This document shows, in pieces, positions 24,401-35,900 of a stretch of DNA of 41,822 nucleotides. This stretch comes from Bacteroidales bacterium (GTDB lineage Bacteria > Bacteroidota > Bacteroidia > Bacteroidales > PWNQ01). The DNA lies in contig PWNQ01000219.1 of NCBI GenBank assembly GCA_003557725.1, positions 1 to 41,822 of the forward strand, in the 5' to 3' direction. A program made the translations under genes and the position numbers. Under the pieces are notes generated by a model, which was not told the DNA's origin, did no database searches, and worked only from the letters and a program-made list of their open reading frames with translations. The stretch's first letter is position 1; each line of letters begins with the position of its first letter.

Positions 24401-26700
24401 TTGCCCTGAGGAACAATTACATGCAGCCAATTATTGGCAGGGTCGAATGGAGACCAGGTAAACTCTACCGTATTTCCACTTACATTAACCAGCGCTAATC
24501 CGGTGGGAGGTGGGATGTGGGATTGAACAGTGGTGGTAGTCGTGTCATTGGTTTTATTGGGGTCGTTCACTCCATTGGGGTTTTCTGTCCATGCTTTTAT
24601 TTCATAAACTGCATTGGTGAAGGTGTAGCTGCCCAGGTTTACTTGTGTAGTAGTGGCTCCGGTTCCGCCAACAGCACCAAGGGAGGGTCCGGTATAATGA
24701 ACATCTGTTTGGTTGACACCGTTGACGCTCCAGTGTACTTCCACTGAATCCAACGGGTTGGTGCCATAATTGGCAATGGTAACATGTACATCCTGGCTTC
24801 CGGGGCAGAATATAGTGGGCTCATCGATGGATACCACACCGGCATCTTCGGGGAATCCTGACGAGACAGGAGCGATCATAACCAGGCCGTGTCCGTCGTG
24901 GTGTCCGGACTGGTTAGACTGGTTGACTCCGGCATTAAAGGAGCCGCCGCCTCCTCCGCCAATCCGGTCGGTGGGGGTGTAGTACCGGTTTCCTCCGGCG
25001 CCTCCCGAGTATCCACCTCCGCCTCCGGCGGAACAGTAGGAATTTGTAAGTGGCGTTGATGCGCCGCCGCCGAATCCACCCTGGTCTGAACCTGCTCCTG
25101 GTGATCCTTCTCCTCCCTGGAGAAAGCCTTGCCCGGGCAGTCCGTTTCCACCGGAGGTGCTGCCACTGGACAGGTATCCGCCACCACCGCCACCGGCATT
25201 GGAGCTGGCTCCGGTAACACCACCGTACCCGGGCGTTCCTTCATTGCCATCATACTCTTTATAACCCTGGGCATCAGGTGTGCCTTCACCCATGGCCAGG
25301 CCATAAATATTTACTGCATCTTCAGGCGATGCGCCCCCAACGCCATATGCATCAGGAATATTATCCCCTCCCGCACCACCACCGCCACCGGCAATGATCA
25401 AAGGGGAAACTTTTGGTCCCCAGGTGGTTTGGTTACCTAAAGGGTGTGCTTTGGTAACAAATGTGCCGCCACCGCCGCCACCGGCAGCGCTTGCGGATGA
25501 TACTCCCTGCTGACCCACAAGAAGGAATAAGGTGTCATTCTGCTGTAAAAGGAACTCTCCGTTTAATACAGCTCCCTTGCCACCGGTAACGGCGGAAGGA
25601 CCGTCTCCGCCCTTGGCACCGGCAGCAGTGATCCGGTAAACTCCCGTTTGGGGAACAACCCAGCGCTGAATACCATTTATAGAGGTTACAGAACCGGATA
25701 AAGTAGTTCCTGTATATGCTGCATTAATTTGCGCTTGTGTGGGACCAGTATTCCCTGTAGAGCCGACATTGTTAAAGCAATAGGCCCCGGGAAGGCACTC
25801 AAACTTAGTGCTGCCGCTTAATGGCCCGGTCCAAACGGAGGTGTCACTGCCACACAAGGAGCGTAAATAAAAATCATACTGTGTTAGAGGACTTAATCCG
25901 GTTATCAAGGTAGGTTTGCTGGAAACAGAAACCCGGATTCCACTGCCCGGGGTGAAATCCGGCATCCCGTATTCCACCTCCCACGTGTTGCCTGCAGCCG
26001 GATCTGTCCAGTCAAGCAAAGCAGTAGTAGAAGTGGTAGTTGCCAAAGTAAAGTTTGTGGGTGGAGGACAAGACAAGCAGGTTTCAACTTGTATTAAGTC
26101 CAGGGCCAGGTCACTGGCCCAGGAGTTGGGATTGTGATAAGCTATTTCAAGGTAAATGACCTGCCCCACGTAGCTGGATAAGTCAACAAACTGTTGAATA
26201 TAGGGGTCAGAATGGTTGTTTTGAAGCTGACTTTGAAAGGTCTGGGAATGGATAGTGGAAAAAGGACCATTGGGACTGTTGCTTACAGAAACACTTAGCG
26301 TGGCATTGGGAATATCCATTCCGTAAGCATGCATCCAAAAACTGAGGTAGGCCGAATGTGAACCCGTACTCAAATCGATGGCCGGGGAAACCATGCTGGC
26401 CATCCCCGGAGAACCGGCTCCACTGGCTTCATAGAAAATATAGTAGTTGCCCGAATGGGCACCATCGGGACCTGTATTGAGGGAAGGGGTGTGCCCGCTG
26501 TTAATATGCCACTGGCCATTAGCTGAACCAATGTAGCCTGTCCAGCCCGCCTGACCGGTTTCCCAAGTTTCGGCGAAGATGTAACCTGGTGATCCTCCGG
26601 AAGGACAGGAGGAGATCTGAGCTGAAGTGCTTGTCACAAGCAAAAGGAAAATGCTTAATAACCAGCTGATTTTTAGAATTGAGTACATTTTTTTTTGCAT
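18409..26700 (-). CDS. Giant T9SS-secreted mosaic protein 2 (2763 aa; MAM-like, Fn3, ALK-like glycine-rich, Ig/PKD arrays)
   Basis: Signal peptide 1-27 (ISWLLSIFLLLVTSTSAQ). A MAM-like jelly roll (about 30-205; ETWETGQAGWTGYIG, then LALDLIQVETC) is followed by Fn3 (208-300). Three ALK/LTK-type glycine-rich domains follow at about 303-610, 822-1083 and 1292-1560. The first two are each followed by a CARDB-like and an Fn3 domain, the third directly by PKD repeats. Residues ~1640-2595 are three copies of a four-domain block: two YC/GTFSGxGI Ig-like repeats plus two PKD-like domains. A last Ig-like domain precedes the T9SS type A tail (about 2675-2763; IFPNPTKGEFTMKI, QPKGVYLIRI). The tail closely resembles that of giant protein 3 and differs from protein 1, so tails and bodies have not evolved as one unit. 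No enzymatic domain is visible. A surface or matrix function is inferred from architecture. The start at 26700 gives a good signal peptide; Met5 is an alternative. Confidence 0.9.
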   Translation of the reverse strand: MQKKMYSILKISWLLSIFLLLVTSTSAQISSCPSGGSPGYIFAETWETGQAGWTGYIGSANGQWHINSGHTPSLNTGPDGAHSGNYYIFYEASGAGSPGMASMVSPAIDLSTGSHSAYLSFWMHAYGMDIPNATLSVSVSNSPNGPFSTIHSQTFQSQLQNNHSDPYIQQFVDLSSYVGQVIYLEIAYHNPNSWASDLALDLIQVETCLSCPPPTNFTLATTTSTTALLDWTDPAAGNTWEVEYGMPDFTPGSGIRVSVSSKPTLITGLSPLTQYDFYLRSLCGSDTSVWTGPLSGSTKFECLPGAYCFNNVGSTGNTGPTQAQINAAYTGTTLSGSVTSINGIQRWVVPQTGVYRITAAGAKGGDGPSAVTGGKGAVLNGEFLLQQNDTLFLLVGQQGVSSASAAGGGGGGTFVTKAHPLGNQTTWGPKVSPLIIAGGGGGAGGDNIPDAYGVGGASPEDAVNIYGLAMGEGTPDAQGYKEYDGNEGTPGYGGVTGASSNAGGGGGGYLSSGSTSGGNGLPGQGFLQGGEGSPGAGSDQGGFGGGASTPLTNSYCSAGGGGGYSGGAGGNRYYTPTDRIGGGGGGSFNAGVNQSNQSGHHDGHGLVMIAPVSSGFPEDAGVVSIDEPTIFCPGSQDVHVTIANYGTNPLDSVEVHWSVNGVNQTDVHYTGPSLGAVGGTGATTTQVNLGSYTFTNAVYEIKAWTENPNGVNDPNKTNDTTTTTVQSHIPPPTGLALVNVSGNTVEFTWSPFDPANNWLHVIVPQGNAPETGTYKLSTSDTALATGLVPTTDYDIYVAELCPGATDTSGWAGPLNFQTVSGCLGDAFCFTNAGATGANGPTQSQLNTTYAGSTLDGNVTSLNGIQQWIVPSTGTYRITTIGAEGGYNSGNNAPAGLGAMMEADFSLNTGDTLHIIVGQAGTGVQSGGGTGGGGSFVVKSDQTPLIIAAGGSGAPNSTNYGQLNGKTSHRGPYGGLGHQTSNNGAGGGGGFLTDGQSANPPMDGKAYVNGGEGGTGSGGEGGFGGGGGKGGAFNDGAGGGGYSGGDHNYSATQYGGGGSFNSGMNPAIQEGVGAGHGLVMINPIIATTGDQNDAGVTSINEPNVFCPGSHDVVVSIQNFGSNKINSVDVHWSVNGMPQTPATYTGTLDTTGGIGSSSASVNLGSYNFSTATHNVKAWTTNPNGQTDPVNANDTANATISWNIPSPKNLSVSSVTASSATFSWTPYSISNTWTYVVVPQGDPATSGTPVQATSTSATATGLSMMTEYDIYVAEVCPGGTAITAWAGPVSFTTEFECPPQAFCFTNAGATGHEGPSQAQVTSEYSGTNLSGKVTVVSPGIQMFNIPATGDYNITAYGAGFGETPEQRGARMSGEFSLSANTTLKVLVGQMGQNARCGSGGSFVTELNDNPLIIAGGAGGQIEGAPGHPNTSGATSTSGQNGVLANAAGGTNGSAGSIGGAAWAQPGAGLTGDAVGTDATQAQAFINGGRGATTQDNQSGGFGGGGTGRLITNYRIGGGGGYSGGASDGTATGSYGGGGGSFNAGTSQDNANGIREGHGLVVIQSLTPLTVSASASSTSVCQGDQITLTAQAGGGMGPYSYTWTSQPAGFSGSQENVTATVTSTTKYIISVTDGFTTAVDSITITANPVPTANFSGLGPQYCEDETPATLSGSPSGGTFSGTGITGNTFDPAAAGPGTHSITYTYTNTHGCTDDITKTTQVHSLPTVSFSGLSSSYCEGDPVVTLTETPAGGTFSGNGMWANSFDPVAAGTGTHTITYSYTDTNGCSSADSQTTTIHPVHSITASATPNPVSYSNTATLNVSVSGTSTYSYLWSPADSLDSPANATQQNPATKVMLAPTTFTVIVADDVTGCDNTDNVFINVTGGPLAASPVATPATVCRGDSVDLAAQASGGTETYTYSWTSNPTGFNSTQANPKAVVNQPTTFTVVVDDGNNTVSSSVFVDTWPVISPNFSGLDPVFCEGDAIAILSGSPSGGIFSGPGVSTNTFDPVAAGVGVHAITYTYTDTHGCTYDTAKTTEVVALPAVSMSGLQASYCANDPAQPLTGTPTAGTFSGPGISGNSFYPANAGPGTYTITYSYTDTHGCSSQDAANTTVVDLPVVTATATPNPVTFNTSSTLNATVTGTSTYSYLWSPADSLDNPVNATQQNPSTKGLTVPTTFNVTVTDNATSCYNTDNVFLSIIGGALTSSPSASKDTVCSGDSTKLFANASGGSGTYTYSWSSQPPGFSSTQASPMAQVNVPTTFTVTIDDGTQSITESVHVATYADVQPDFTGLGLTYCENDLPSTLSGTPSGGSFSGNGITGNTFYPDVAGVGTHQITYSFSDVHGCTYEETKTTEVLTLPNITFSGLQPSYCENDPAQTLTGIPPGGTFTGAGVVGNSFYPANAGVGTHYINYHFTGANGCSNVDSMSTSVSEIPVVNATAMPNPVTYGTATTLNSGISDTANYSFLWSPADSLSNPANATMPNPVTKTLTKPTTFTVTVTDNNNGCGNTGQVFVSIIGGPLSVNPAASQSMVCSGDSVDLFAQASGGSGSYTYSWASIPSGFNSTLADPKAQILENTTFIVTADDGTDSHTDSVTVFASKPIANLGPDTTLLAGQPLTLSVDPGYKQYLWSTGDTINSITIDTISHGMGQSNIWVMVTDTIGCTASDTIAVTFTTNINLANLSENIQIFPNPTKGEFTMKISGNTDKKIQVCIYNFQGQKILCENISRSDDGYHNTFDLSMQPKGVYLIRITGNKTISTKKIIIQ
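18916..21780 (-). repeat. Three tandem ~955-bp higher-order repeats in giant gene 2
   Basis: Equivalent motifs recur at ~21775, ~20822 and ~19866 (NFSGLGPQYCED, NFSGLDPVFCEGD, DFTGLGLTYCEND), spacing ~953-956 bp. Each block encodes two ~75-residue Ig-like repeats followed by PKD-like domains of ~88 and ~80 residues (SYLWSPADSLD or SFLWSPADSLS; YTYSW with GFNST or GFSST). Confidence 0.85.
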
Positions 26701-26845
26701 GATGGTGTTTTTTTAGATGTTAAAAATAAATAATAACGAAATCAGCAGCCCCAATTCCCCCTTTTAAGCCCCTGGTAATTAACGGAAAGTGTTTAATTGA
26801 AGTCTGTATTTTAATAAGCCTGATGATACATAAAATATTCTGGGC

Positions 26846-26876
26846 CAAATATACACATTTTCGACAAGTTTGTAAA
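26846..26876 (-). promoter_or_regulatory. Promoter of giant gene 2
   Basis: The -7 box TATATTTG (minus strand, 26853-26846) is identical to those of the other two giant genes. A weaker -33 match, TTTAC, lies at 26876-26872. The predicted leader is ~140 nt and A/T-rich, with no strong hairpin. Confidence 0.5.
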
Positions 26877-26892
26877 GTGTTTTTTTGTTAAC

Positions 26893-26910
26893 TTTTTTTA
26901 GACCGGACAC
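26893..26910 (+). repeat. Possible remnant of a MITE right end
   Basis: TTTTTTTAGACCGGACAC resembles the right terminus TTTTTAGACCGGACTC of copy B except near the outer end. No left terminus or interior is found nearby, so this may be a decayed or solo end, or chance. Confidence 0.35.
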
Positions 26911-26923
26911 AGGGTTTTTACAT

Positions 26924-26951
26924 AAAAAAACCCCCGCCAAGTTGGCGGGGG
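26924..26951 (-). terminator. Intrinsic terminator of giant gene 3
   Basis: CCCCCGCC (26931-26938) and GGCGGGGG (26944-26951) enclose AAGTT. On the minus strand the stem is followed directly by seven T residues. It begins ~30 bp beyond the stop codon, so giant genes 3 and 2 are probably separate transcripts. Confidence 0.88.
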
Positions 26952-26982
26952 TCTTTCGGAAAAAATTCAACCAACGCATTTA

Positions 26983-29900
26983 TTATTGAATAATGATGCG
27001 TTCTGTTTTAAGGGTGGTGTTTCCTGATACTCTGATCAGGTATACACCTTTAGGCTGTTTGGTCAGGTTGAAGCTGTGGAAGTATCCGTTTTCAAAGTTA
27101 CGTTCCATTTCTTCGCAGATGACCTTTTGGCCGCTGGCATTAAATACACAGACATTTACAGTTTTGTCGGGGATTCCCTGGATTTCCACGTTAAATTCAC
27201 CTTTGTTTGGGTTGGGATAGATATTGATCTCTCCCTGGCTGGTAAATTCATGGATTCCGGTACAGTCATCCACGGTAATCAGTATGGTGTCTGAGCTGGT
27301 GCATCCCATGGAGTCGGTGACGGTTACCCATATGGTATGGGTTGCTCCTGCGCCCATGTCATCGCCATAGAGGCTGATGGAGTGGGTGGAGTCGCCGGTT
27401 GACCACAGGTATTGCTCATAACCGTCATCCACGGTGAGTGTGATGTAATGGTTATGGCAGATGGTGGAGTCGTCACCCAGGTCCACATGGGGTTCCATTA
27501 CCGTTGCGGTAAATCCGGATGTTGCGGTATTTCCGCCATCATCGGTTGCCACAAAGGTAAAGGTGTATGTTCCCGGGGTGAGTACGTCACCGGAGTCGGG
27601 TCCGGCCACTTGTTCCACGATGACGCCACAATTGTCGGTGGCGGTTGGCATGGTAAAGTGGAATGGGCCTGCACAGACGGTAGTGTCGGGCAGTTGGCTG
27701 ATCACCGGAGCGATGGTATCCATCACGGTAACGGTAGCCGTACCTGTTGCGCTGGTGTTATCCAGGTCGGTAACGGTAAGCGTTACCGTGTTGGCACCCA
27801 GGTCTGCGCATGTGAAGCTGGTAATGTCCAGCGACATATTATCGATGCCGCAGTTGTCATTGGATCCGTTATCGATTTGAGCTGCAGTTACGGAAGCTTG
27901 TCCGGCCGCATCCAGGTAAATGGTAACGTCTTGCGTGTTCACATTGGGCGGGATGTTATCCACTACAGTTACTGTTGCTGTGGCGGAAGCCGTGTTCAGG
28001 CTCTGGTCGGTCACGGTAAGTGTTACCGTATTAGCTCCCAGATGGCTGCAGTTGAACATATTGTTGTCCAGGGTCATGCTCAGGATGCCGCAGTTGTCTG
28101 CCGATCCGTTGTCAATATCTGAAGCACTGATGGTAGCAATACCCATAGCGTTGAGGTGCACAGTGATATCCTGTGTAGTCACAGTGGGTTTGATGGTATC
28201 ATATACGGTAACCGTTACGGGTGCCGTGCTGATATTATTGCTCGCATCTTCCGCGGTAAATGTAAGCACGTTGGGTCCCAGGTCAGCGCATGTAAAGCTG
28301 GTTTGTGAGAGGGTCATGGTGCTTACGGCACAGTTATCGGTGGTTCCGTTGTCCACGTCACTGGCGGTAATGGTGGCATTGCCGCTGGCATCCAAAAATA
28401 CTGGAGCCGGGAATACGGAGATCACCGGTGGGGTGTTGTCTTCCACGGTCACCTGTGCGGTACCGGTTGCGGAGTTGCTGTTTATATCAGTAACGGTAAG
28501 TGTTACCGTGTTGGCACCCAGGTCTGCGCATGTGAAGCTGGTAATATCCAGCGACATATGGTCAATAGCGCAGTTGTCGGAGGATCCGTTATCGATCTGT
28601 GCCGGGGTAATGGTAGCATTCCCGCTGGCATCCAGTGACACGGTGATATCCTGTGTGACCACAGTAGGCGCTGTAGTATCGGGGTTAACGGTAAGGTCCA
28701 TGGTTTCTGTGGAGATACATCCGTTCATATCGGTGTATTCATAGGTTACCGTGTGTACTCCCAGTCCTGCCGTTAAGGGGTGGAATTCATTACTGCTCAC
28801 ACCTGTTCCCGAGAATACTCCACCGCTGGGCACTGCACTGAGCATATCGGGCAGGCCGCACTCTTCATAGAGGGGACCGCTGGCAGTGCTCAGGGTGATG
28901 GCCGGTGTAGTGAAGTTATAAACGGTAACGCTTTGATCCGTTGTGGTGAATCCGTCATCGACAGTCACGGTAAAGGTGGTAGTTTCATTGACGGTTACCA
29001 CGGGGTGTGGGTCTGAAGAGCTGAACCCTGCGGGGCTGGAGCTCCAGGAGTAGGTATAGGATTCGCTGCCGCCATAGGCTGTGGTAAACAACTGAGTGGT
29101 ATCTCCGGGGCATACGCTGTCACGGCTGGCTGTAACGCTTCCGCCCAGTGGTCCGCCGGTAACGTGTACATAGACCTGGTCGGTGGCATAGCATCCGGTG
29201 GCCACATCGGTAACGGTTACGGAGAAGGTGGTTGGAACGGCCAGGTTTTTGGTCATGGGGTTGGCCTGGTCAAAGTTGGCCGGATTGGCCAGCGAGTCGG
29301 CAGGCACCCATGCATAGTCGTAAGTGCTGCTTCCGGTTACGTTCACATCCAGTGCTGCTGGTGTTCCATGGGCCACAGTATCGGGTGTGGCCGTGGCAAC
29401 AATGGATGGGGCGCTGTGTACTTCTACCAATGTTGTAGCACTGGCGTAATTCCATCCGTTAGCATCTTGTACTTCGATTAACTGATAAGTAGTGTTTGAA
29501 GTTGGTGTTACCGGGATGTAGTGCGGTGAAGCGGAGATATTATCAATGATCATGGTATTGGTTCCGTCGGTAGCTTCGATGGTCCATGGAGCGGTTCCGG
29601 TAAGGTCTACCGGGATCATTACGGTATCTCCGGGGTTACAACTGACCATTGAGGCATGCGTAGCTGTAGCGGTGGGCATTTGTATATGGATCACCGCAGT
29701 ATCATACATCATACCGCATACGGTATTGTAGCTGGCCACAAAGTTCAGGGTTCCGTTGGAGGTGAATGGTCCCACCACCGTATCCGGGCTTGTGCCTGTG
29801 GTTACGCCAAATAGCGACCACTCAAAGCCGGTTAAAACGCCGGGAGTAGGAACGGTAACGCCACTGTTGACCGAGTTGGGGTCATGTTCGTGTGGTGAAC

Positions 29901-32900
29901 CGTCGGCCACTACCCAGTTGGTTGCTGTGTTATCGTGAGGTCCAACCAGTCGTATTCCCGATGTTCCGTTGGCTGCGGGGATATTTCCTGACCAGTGGGC
30001 AGCCGTTACTCCTGCGGCCGACGGGAAGGTATAAGCCCCTGCAGAACCGGGATACCCTACGGCATCTACAATCTCTCCGGAGGGGTCTTTGATGATCCTT
30101 CCGGCAGCGGTTGCTGAGCTCCAACTTGCGGATCCTCCCACACCATCGTAGTAGTAGTTAGCCGGATCGCTGCCGGCACTTCCACTCCCTATCCGGATCA
30201 CAGCTGTTCCGTTGGGTCCCAAAATGGTACCCGGCGGGAAGGTATGACTGTCACTCAGCGCAGAGGTGCTCCACTGCTCTAAACTATAGCCTCCCAGGTC
30301 CATGTTTGGAATGCCGGTAACCTCCATAAAGTCTACTGTAGGTAGCCATGCAGGGTAGCCTCCGGAAGGATAGCCGCTTGCAAATGAGCTGTTGTACTGG
30401 CATATTTCGGTAATAAACACATCCCCACCGGGGAAGAATTTGGATTTGGCAGACAATTCAACGGTATCCACCGGCGTATAGATATATGTTACGGCCGGTT
30501 CTGCTTCAAGCATGGGTTGCAGGGTTATCAGGTCTGCTGCGATCAAAGTGTCGTTATAGGCGTTTTCGTTAAAGGAAGTTACCGGGAGGTACACTTTGTC
30601 AAGCTGGTAATCACCTGCCTTAGAAAGGTTGACGCCGTCTGTTCCCCAAACAAGGGTGTCTCCTGGCGATAAACTTCCGCTGTTGATGGTGAAAGAGCCT
30701 GTGGATGAAACCGGTCCGCTCAATTCATAGTTAACATTGACAGGTTCGGTGCTAAAGTCTATGGCGCTTCCCAAAGTCCGCACAATGGACACATAAATAC
30801 TGTCATTGGTACTGAGGCATTCTCCGGCCGCCAGCTTAGCATCAATAAGCGCCAGGTCATCATTAAGGGGCGTGTACTCATACGCTCCGATATCCGGAGT
30901 AGTGGTGCTCCGGGGCTGTCCCAGAATATCATGGGTAATACCGGCAAAAGGTGTTCCTGCTTCATGCTGAACGGCTGACATGGGGATCAGCAGGTCGGGC
31001 AAAGTAAACAAGGGGTCTCCGCTCACCGAATTGGCATCGTTGTTGGCAGGGATGTTCACAGCCTGCAACGCGGCCAGGTCGGCACGGGCTGATCCGTAAT
31101 ATACAAAATCAGTGCCCGTACTGTAATAGTTATTGTGGTCGATCTCCTCAATGCTGCTTTCACTGGAAACATACATGGCATAACCACCGCCGGTGCCTGT
31201 AAAAACAAAGGAATTGTTGAGCACGCGGATATTGGACGGTGAAGTATTGGAGATGTTAAACACTCTGTTATTGTCCTGATCCAGCCGGAAAGAGTTGTGT
31301 ACCACGTCGATATATTCTGAGCTGGTATTAAGTATGCGAACACCGCCAGAGAAGGTTCCGGTGTTACGGATATTGCTCACTGCATTATTGGCAATAAGGG
31401 CCCGGTTGGCGGCTGTGCCACCGGAGTTGGTGTTATATATTCCGTATCTTCCGGGGTTGGTAATGGTGTTTTCAACAATTTCATACACCGAGCAGTTGGT
31501 TAGCCATACACCGGCACCAAAATTACTTCCCGTGGGGCTGATGTTGATTTCATTGTTTTCGATGTAGAAACTGTCCACGCGGGAGAAGTATACTCCGGTA
31601 TGGTCGTTATGGTGCATCACATTGTTGCGTATCTCCACACCCAACACCTCATCGCCGCTGGATCCATTCATTCTTACCGCTGCCCATCCACCTTCAAAGT
31701 AGTTATTATCCAGTGTAATGTTCTTAATTCCACTGGCTGCAGTGGTGTATCCGGTAAAGCTTCCGGAGGCTACCAGGCCCAAATAAAGGGTGGAACTGGT
31801 TATATCTGTGATAATGTTGCTGTTTTGTATAGCAATATCGGTAGAGTGGTTATGGATGTGTACGACCCATCCGTAAGAGCCTCCGCTGGCTGCTTCAATG
31901 GCCAGACTATCGAAAGTTATGTGGGATGCTCCGTCAAAGCGAACAGTGTACCGGTCTGCGCTCACAGTTTGCTGATAGGTAAGAACGGTTTGGTCGGGGC
32001 CTGCACCTTTAAACGTGATGTTGTTGGTTGCAGATACACCGCTGGGATTTCCATCGAAAAGGACTTGTTCGTTATACGTTCCCGGAGCAACCTCAAAGGT
32101 AACGGGGCAGTTTACTCCCGCCATTTTCATGGCGTTAACCGCATCGTTAAAGCTGGTAAAGTCATCCCCTGTGCCATCACCAATGGTGTATGTTCCGCAC
32201 ATTTCGGGCAGTGTAAAGAAGTGGAATGGTCCGGCCCATGTGCTTTTATCTCCTGCTCCGCATGAGTCCTGGACATAGTAGTAGTAGTCGGTGAGCGGGT
32301 CCAGCCCGGTAAGGGTGTGGGGGTTGGTAGAAGTGCTTGTAATGGTTCCTTCTCCCGGTGCATCGCCCACTTTTCCATAGGCAATGATCCAGTTGGTTGC
32401 ACCACCGGTGGTCCACGCCAGTTCTACACTGGTTGTGGTGAGGATGGTAGCGGTCAGGTTGGTTGGTTCGGGGCATGTCGGGGTTGCCACCTCTTCAATG
32501 ATAACGTAGCCATGTCCGCTGTTGGCCCCTTCCATGTTGTTTTGGTTGGTTCCTACGTTGTATGATCCTCCTCCGCCGTATTCTACGGCATCGTAGGTAT
32601 TATCGCCTCCTGAGTACCCTCCACCGCCGGCTCCATCGTTAAAGGTTCCTCCTTTTCCTCCACCACCGCCGAATCCGCCATCACCGGAAGAGCCAATGCC
32701 CCCGCCGCCGCCATTAATAAAGGCTTTGCCGTCCATGGCGGGGTCTGCAGATGTTCCGTCGGTGAGGAATCCTCCACCACCACCGCCGCCAGCGCCCTGG
32801 GTTTGATGTCCGTTACCACCGTATGGTCCACGGTTGGTGATCTTTCCATTGAGTTCACCGAAGTTGGTGCTGTTGGGAGCACCGCTTCCGCCTGCTGCCA

Positions 32901-35900
32901 CGACCAGCGGTGTGGTATCGTTGGTGGTTACAAAGCTTCCGCCGCCTCCTGTGCCACCTGAACTGGAAGAAACGCCTGCTCCTTCCTGTCCAACCAGTAT
33001 CCATAGGATATCTCCGTTGTTCAGGGTAAAGTCGCCGCTCATCATGGCGCCCAGCCCCGGAGGCTCATTGTTTCCGGGGTCACCCCCTCCTTCCGCACCA
33101 TAGGCGGAAATGCTGTATGTTCCGGTGGCCGGGACAGTCCATTGCTGGATGCCTGACCCTAAGGGAGCGGTTGTTACCAGTCCGTCCAGGGGGGTGCCCG
33201 TGTACTCTGCACTGATCTCTGCCTGGGTGGGTCCGCTGGCACCGCTGGCACCGGCATTGGTAAAGAAGAATGTGCCGGGTCCGAATTCCTGCTTAGTGGT
33301 AAAAGTAAGTGGTCCGGCCCAAAGGGAGGTGTCCACATATCCGGGGCACAGTTCGGCCACATAGACATCATACTGTGTATAGGGCGATAGTCCGGTAGCC
33401 GTTGCCGTTTCAGCGGTTACATGTACAATATCTCCCAGGATCAATGGTTGTCCGTGATCTACCACCACATACATCCAGCTGTTAGTCGCTGATCCGCCGG
33501 TCCAGGTGAAGGTTGCTGTGGTTCCTGTGCTGTCCGTTAAGGCCAGGTTGGTGGGCTCGGGGAGGCTGGACTGTATGGTAGCATGGGCCGTATCGTTTAC
33601 ATTCACCGTGTCGGTTTGTCCGTTGGGGTTGGTGGTCCATGCCACAATATCGTATACCGCATCGGTAAAGGGGTAGCTTCCCAGTATTATTTGGTCAGTG
33701 GTGCTTCCTGCTCCGCCTATGGTATCCAATGTGCCGGTATATGTTGCCGGTGTTTGGGCTATGCCGTTTACGGTCCAGTGTACGTCTACGGAGGTGATCT
33801 GGTTTCCGCCAAAGTTTCCAATGGTGACTACCACATCATTGGCTCCGGGGCAATAGATATCCGGTTCATTGATGGATACTACGCCGGCGTCATTATGAGG
33901 ATATTGTATGCTAAACTGGGGTTCAATGATTACCAGTCCGTGCCCATCCTGTACACCGGTTTGCGTAGAAGTGTTGGTAAGGGCGTATGCGGGCAGTCCG
34001 CCGTTATAGCTGGAGCCTCCTCCACCGCCATCGGCACGGCTGGAAGTGGAATTTTCTCCTCCGTCCTGGCCAACTAATCCTCCGCCATCGCCACCATAGA
34101 CGTTGGAGCCTGTGGAGAAGTCTGAACCATATGTGGTATTTCCTCCATCTCCACCAAATCCCAGGCTGCCGTCAGTATTTCCGGAAGAGGTTCCTCCTCC
34201 GATGCCTCCGGCAGTTTGTGTTCCTCCAGCCCCGGAGCCTCCGGAAAGGTCACCGCCCATACCTCCACCACCACCATAGTATCCGGCACCACCACCACCG
34301 CCACCGCCGCAGCGCCAGGATGCATTGCCATCACCCGTTCCTCCACCACCACCGGCACCAACAATCAGTCGACTGGCTAGCAAGGTGTCTCCAATGCGTA
34401 CATCCGAAGCACCTCCTCCGGAGCTACCGTGATGTGTGGGACAACCCGAGCCGGCAGACCCACCATCTCCGCCGCCACCAAATCCGCCTTCCGGGGGTGC
34501 AGGCGCGCCATGTCCATATTGTCCTTCCTGTCCTACGGTAACGTAAAGCATTTGACCACCGTTAAGGTTTACATGTCCGGAGGCCGAGCCGCCCTGGCCG
34601 CGGTGAGCGGCATCTACGCCACCACCTTCGGCACCAAAAACGGTGATTTTATATTCGCCCGATTGAGGGACAAGCCATTGCTGGTATCCGTTTACGGACT
34701 GAGCCAGTGGCCTGCCGCCATATTCGGCATCCAATTGGGATTGTGTGGGGCCAACAGAACCGATAGCGCCGGCATTGGTGAAACAAAAGGCCGTAGCAGG
34801 ACACTGGAAAATCGTTTGCTCCGAAACCGGACCAGCCCACATGGAGGTGTCTCCCGCAGCACAAATGGAACGTACATAAAAATCGTATCCGGTAAGCACG
34901 CTTAATCCGGTCACGGTATATGGTTTGGAAGTGGTAATCGCAGTGGTTCCCGTGCCCTGGGTGAATCCGGTGTGTCCCCACTCCACCTGCCACTCTGTGG
35001 CCGAAGTGTCTGTCCAGTCTAAGTCAACCGAGCTGCCCGTTACATTAGAGGTGACAAGGTTCATGGGAGGAAAACAGGATATCCCGGCAAGTTGATAGGT
35101 GATGCGAATGTTGGGTCGCCGGTTACTGTAAGAAGTTGTAAAATTACTGGTAACGGTGGACGAACTGGATGATACGCCTGCTCCCATTCCAGTATGACTT
35201 TCATAATAATAATTGATTCCCCCAGTTGCTGTTCCGATTTTTTCATGTCCTACGGCAACTTTTAGGTTTCCTCCCGTATATATAAAGGGATTGTCCAGAT
35301 TATGCATATGCCAACCGGTAGAGGAGGGTACCGTATAGGTGTTGTCAGAAAATACGGTAGTTGCCGCCGAAGTTTCTGTGGTATAATCGTTTCCGCTAAC
35401 GGCAATGGAGCTTTGCGTAGTGTTCTCCATCAGGATTTCCAGGAAGTTGTTCCCGGTCATGCCGTCACTGTCGGCCTTTTCCCACTCCACACCGGTAATG
35501 GTGGCTCCGACTGGGATGCCGGAAAGCTCAGTGGCGGTGTATAAATACACATAGTTGGAATAATCAAAACCGCTGGTAGCAGTTGACCGGTAAATGGGCC
35601 CATAAAAATAGGAAGACATGGTCCCTGTACCAATGGTTTCTGTGTCAGAGAGGGTTCCACTACTAACTATGATGGTATAATCTTCCACCTCACCGTACGT
35701 ATCGCAAGGGTTGCAGGGGTTGTTGGATACACAATAGTATGTAGCCATAACCCGCATGGTGGTAGTTCCGGGAGTAGCTGTTGAGGGTACGGTGACTGTT
35801 CCGGTGAAAAGCTGGGTTCCCCAGGTTCCTGAGTTCCAAGCCTCTTCCGTAACCGGATCAAAAACCCCATCCTGGTTCCAGTCGATCCAGATGGTAAAAC

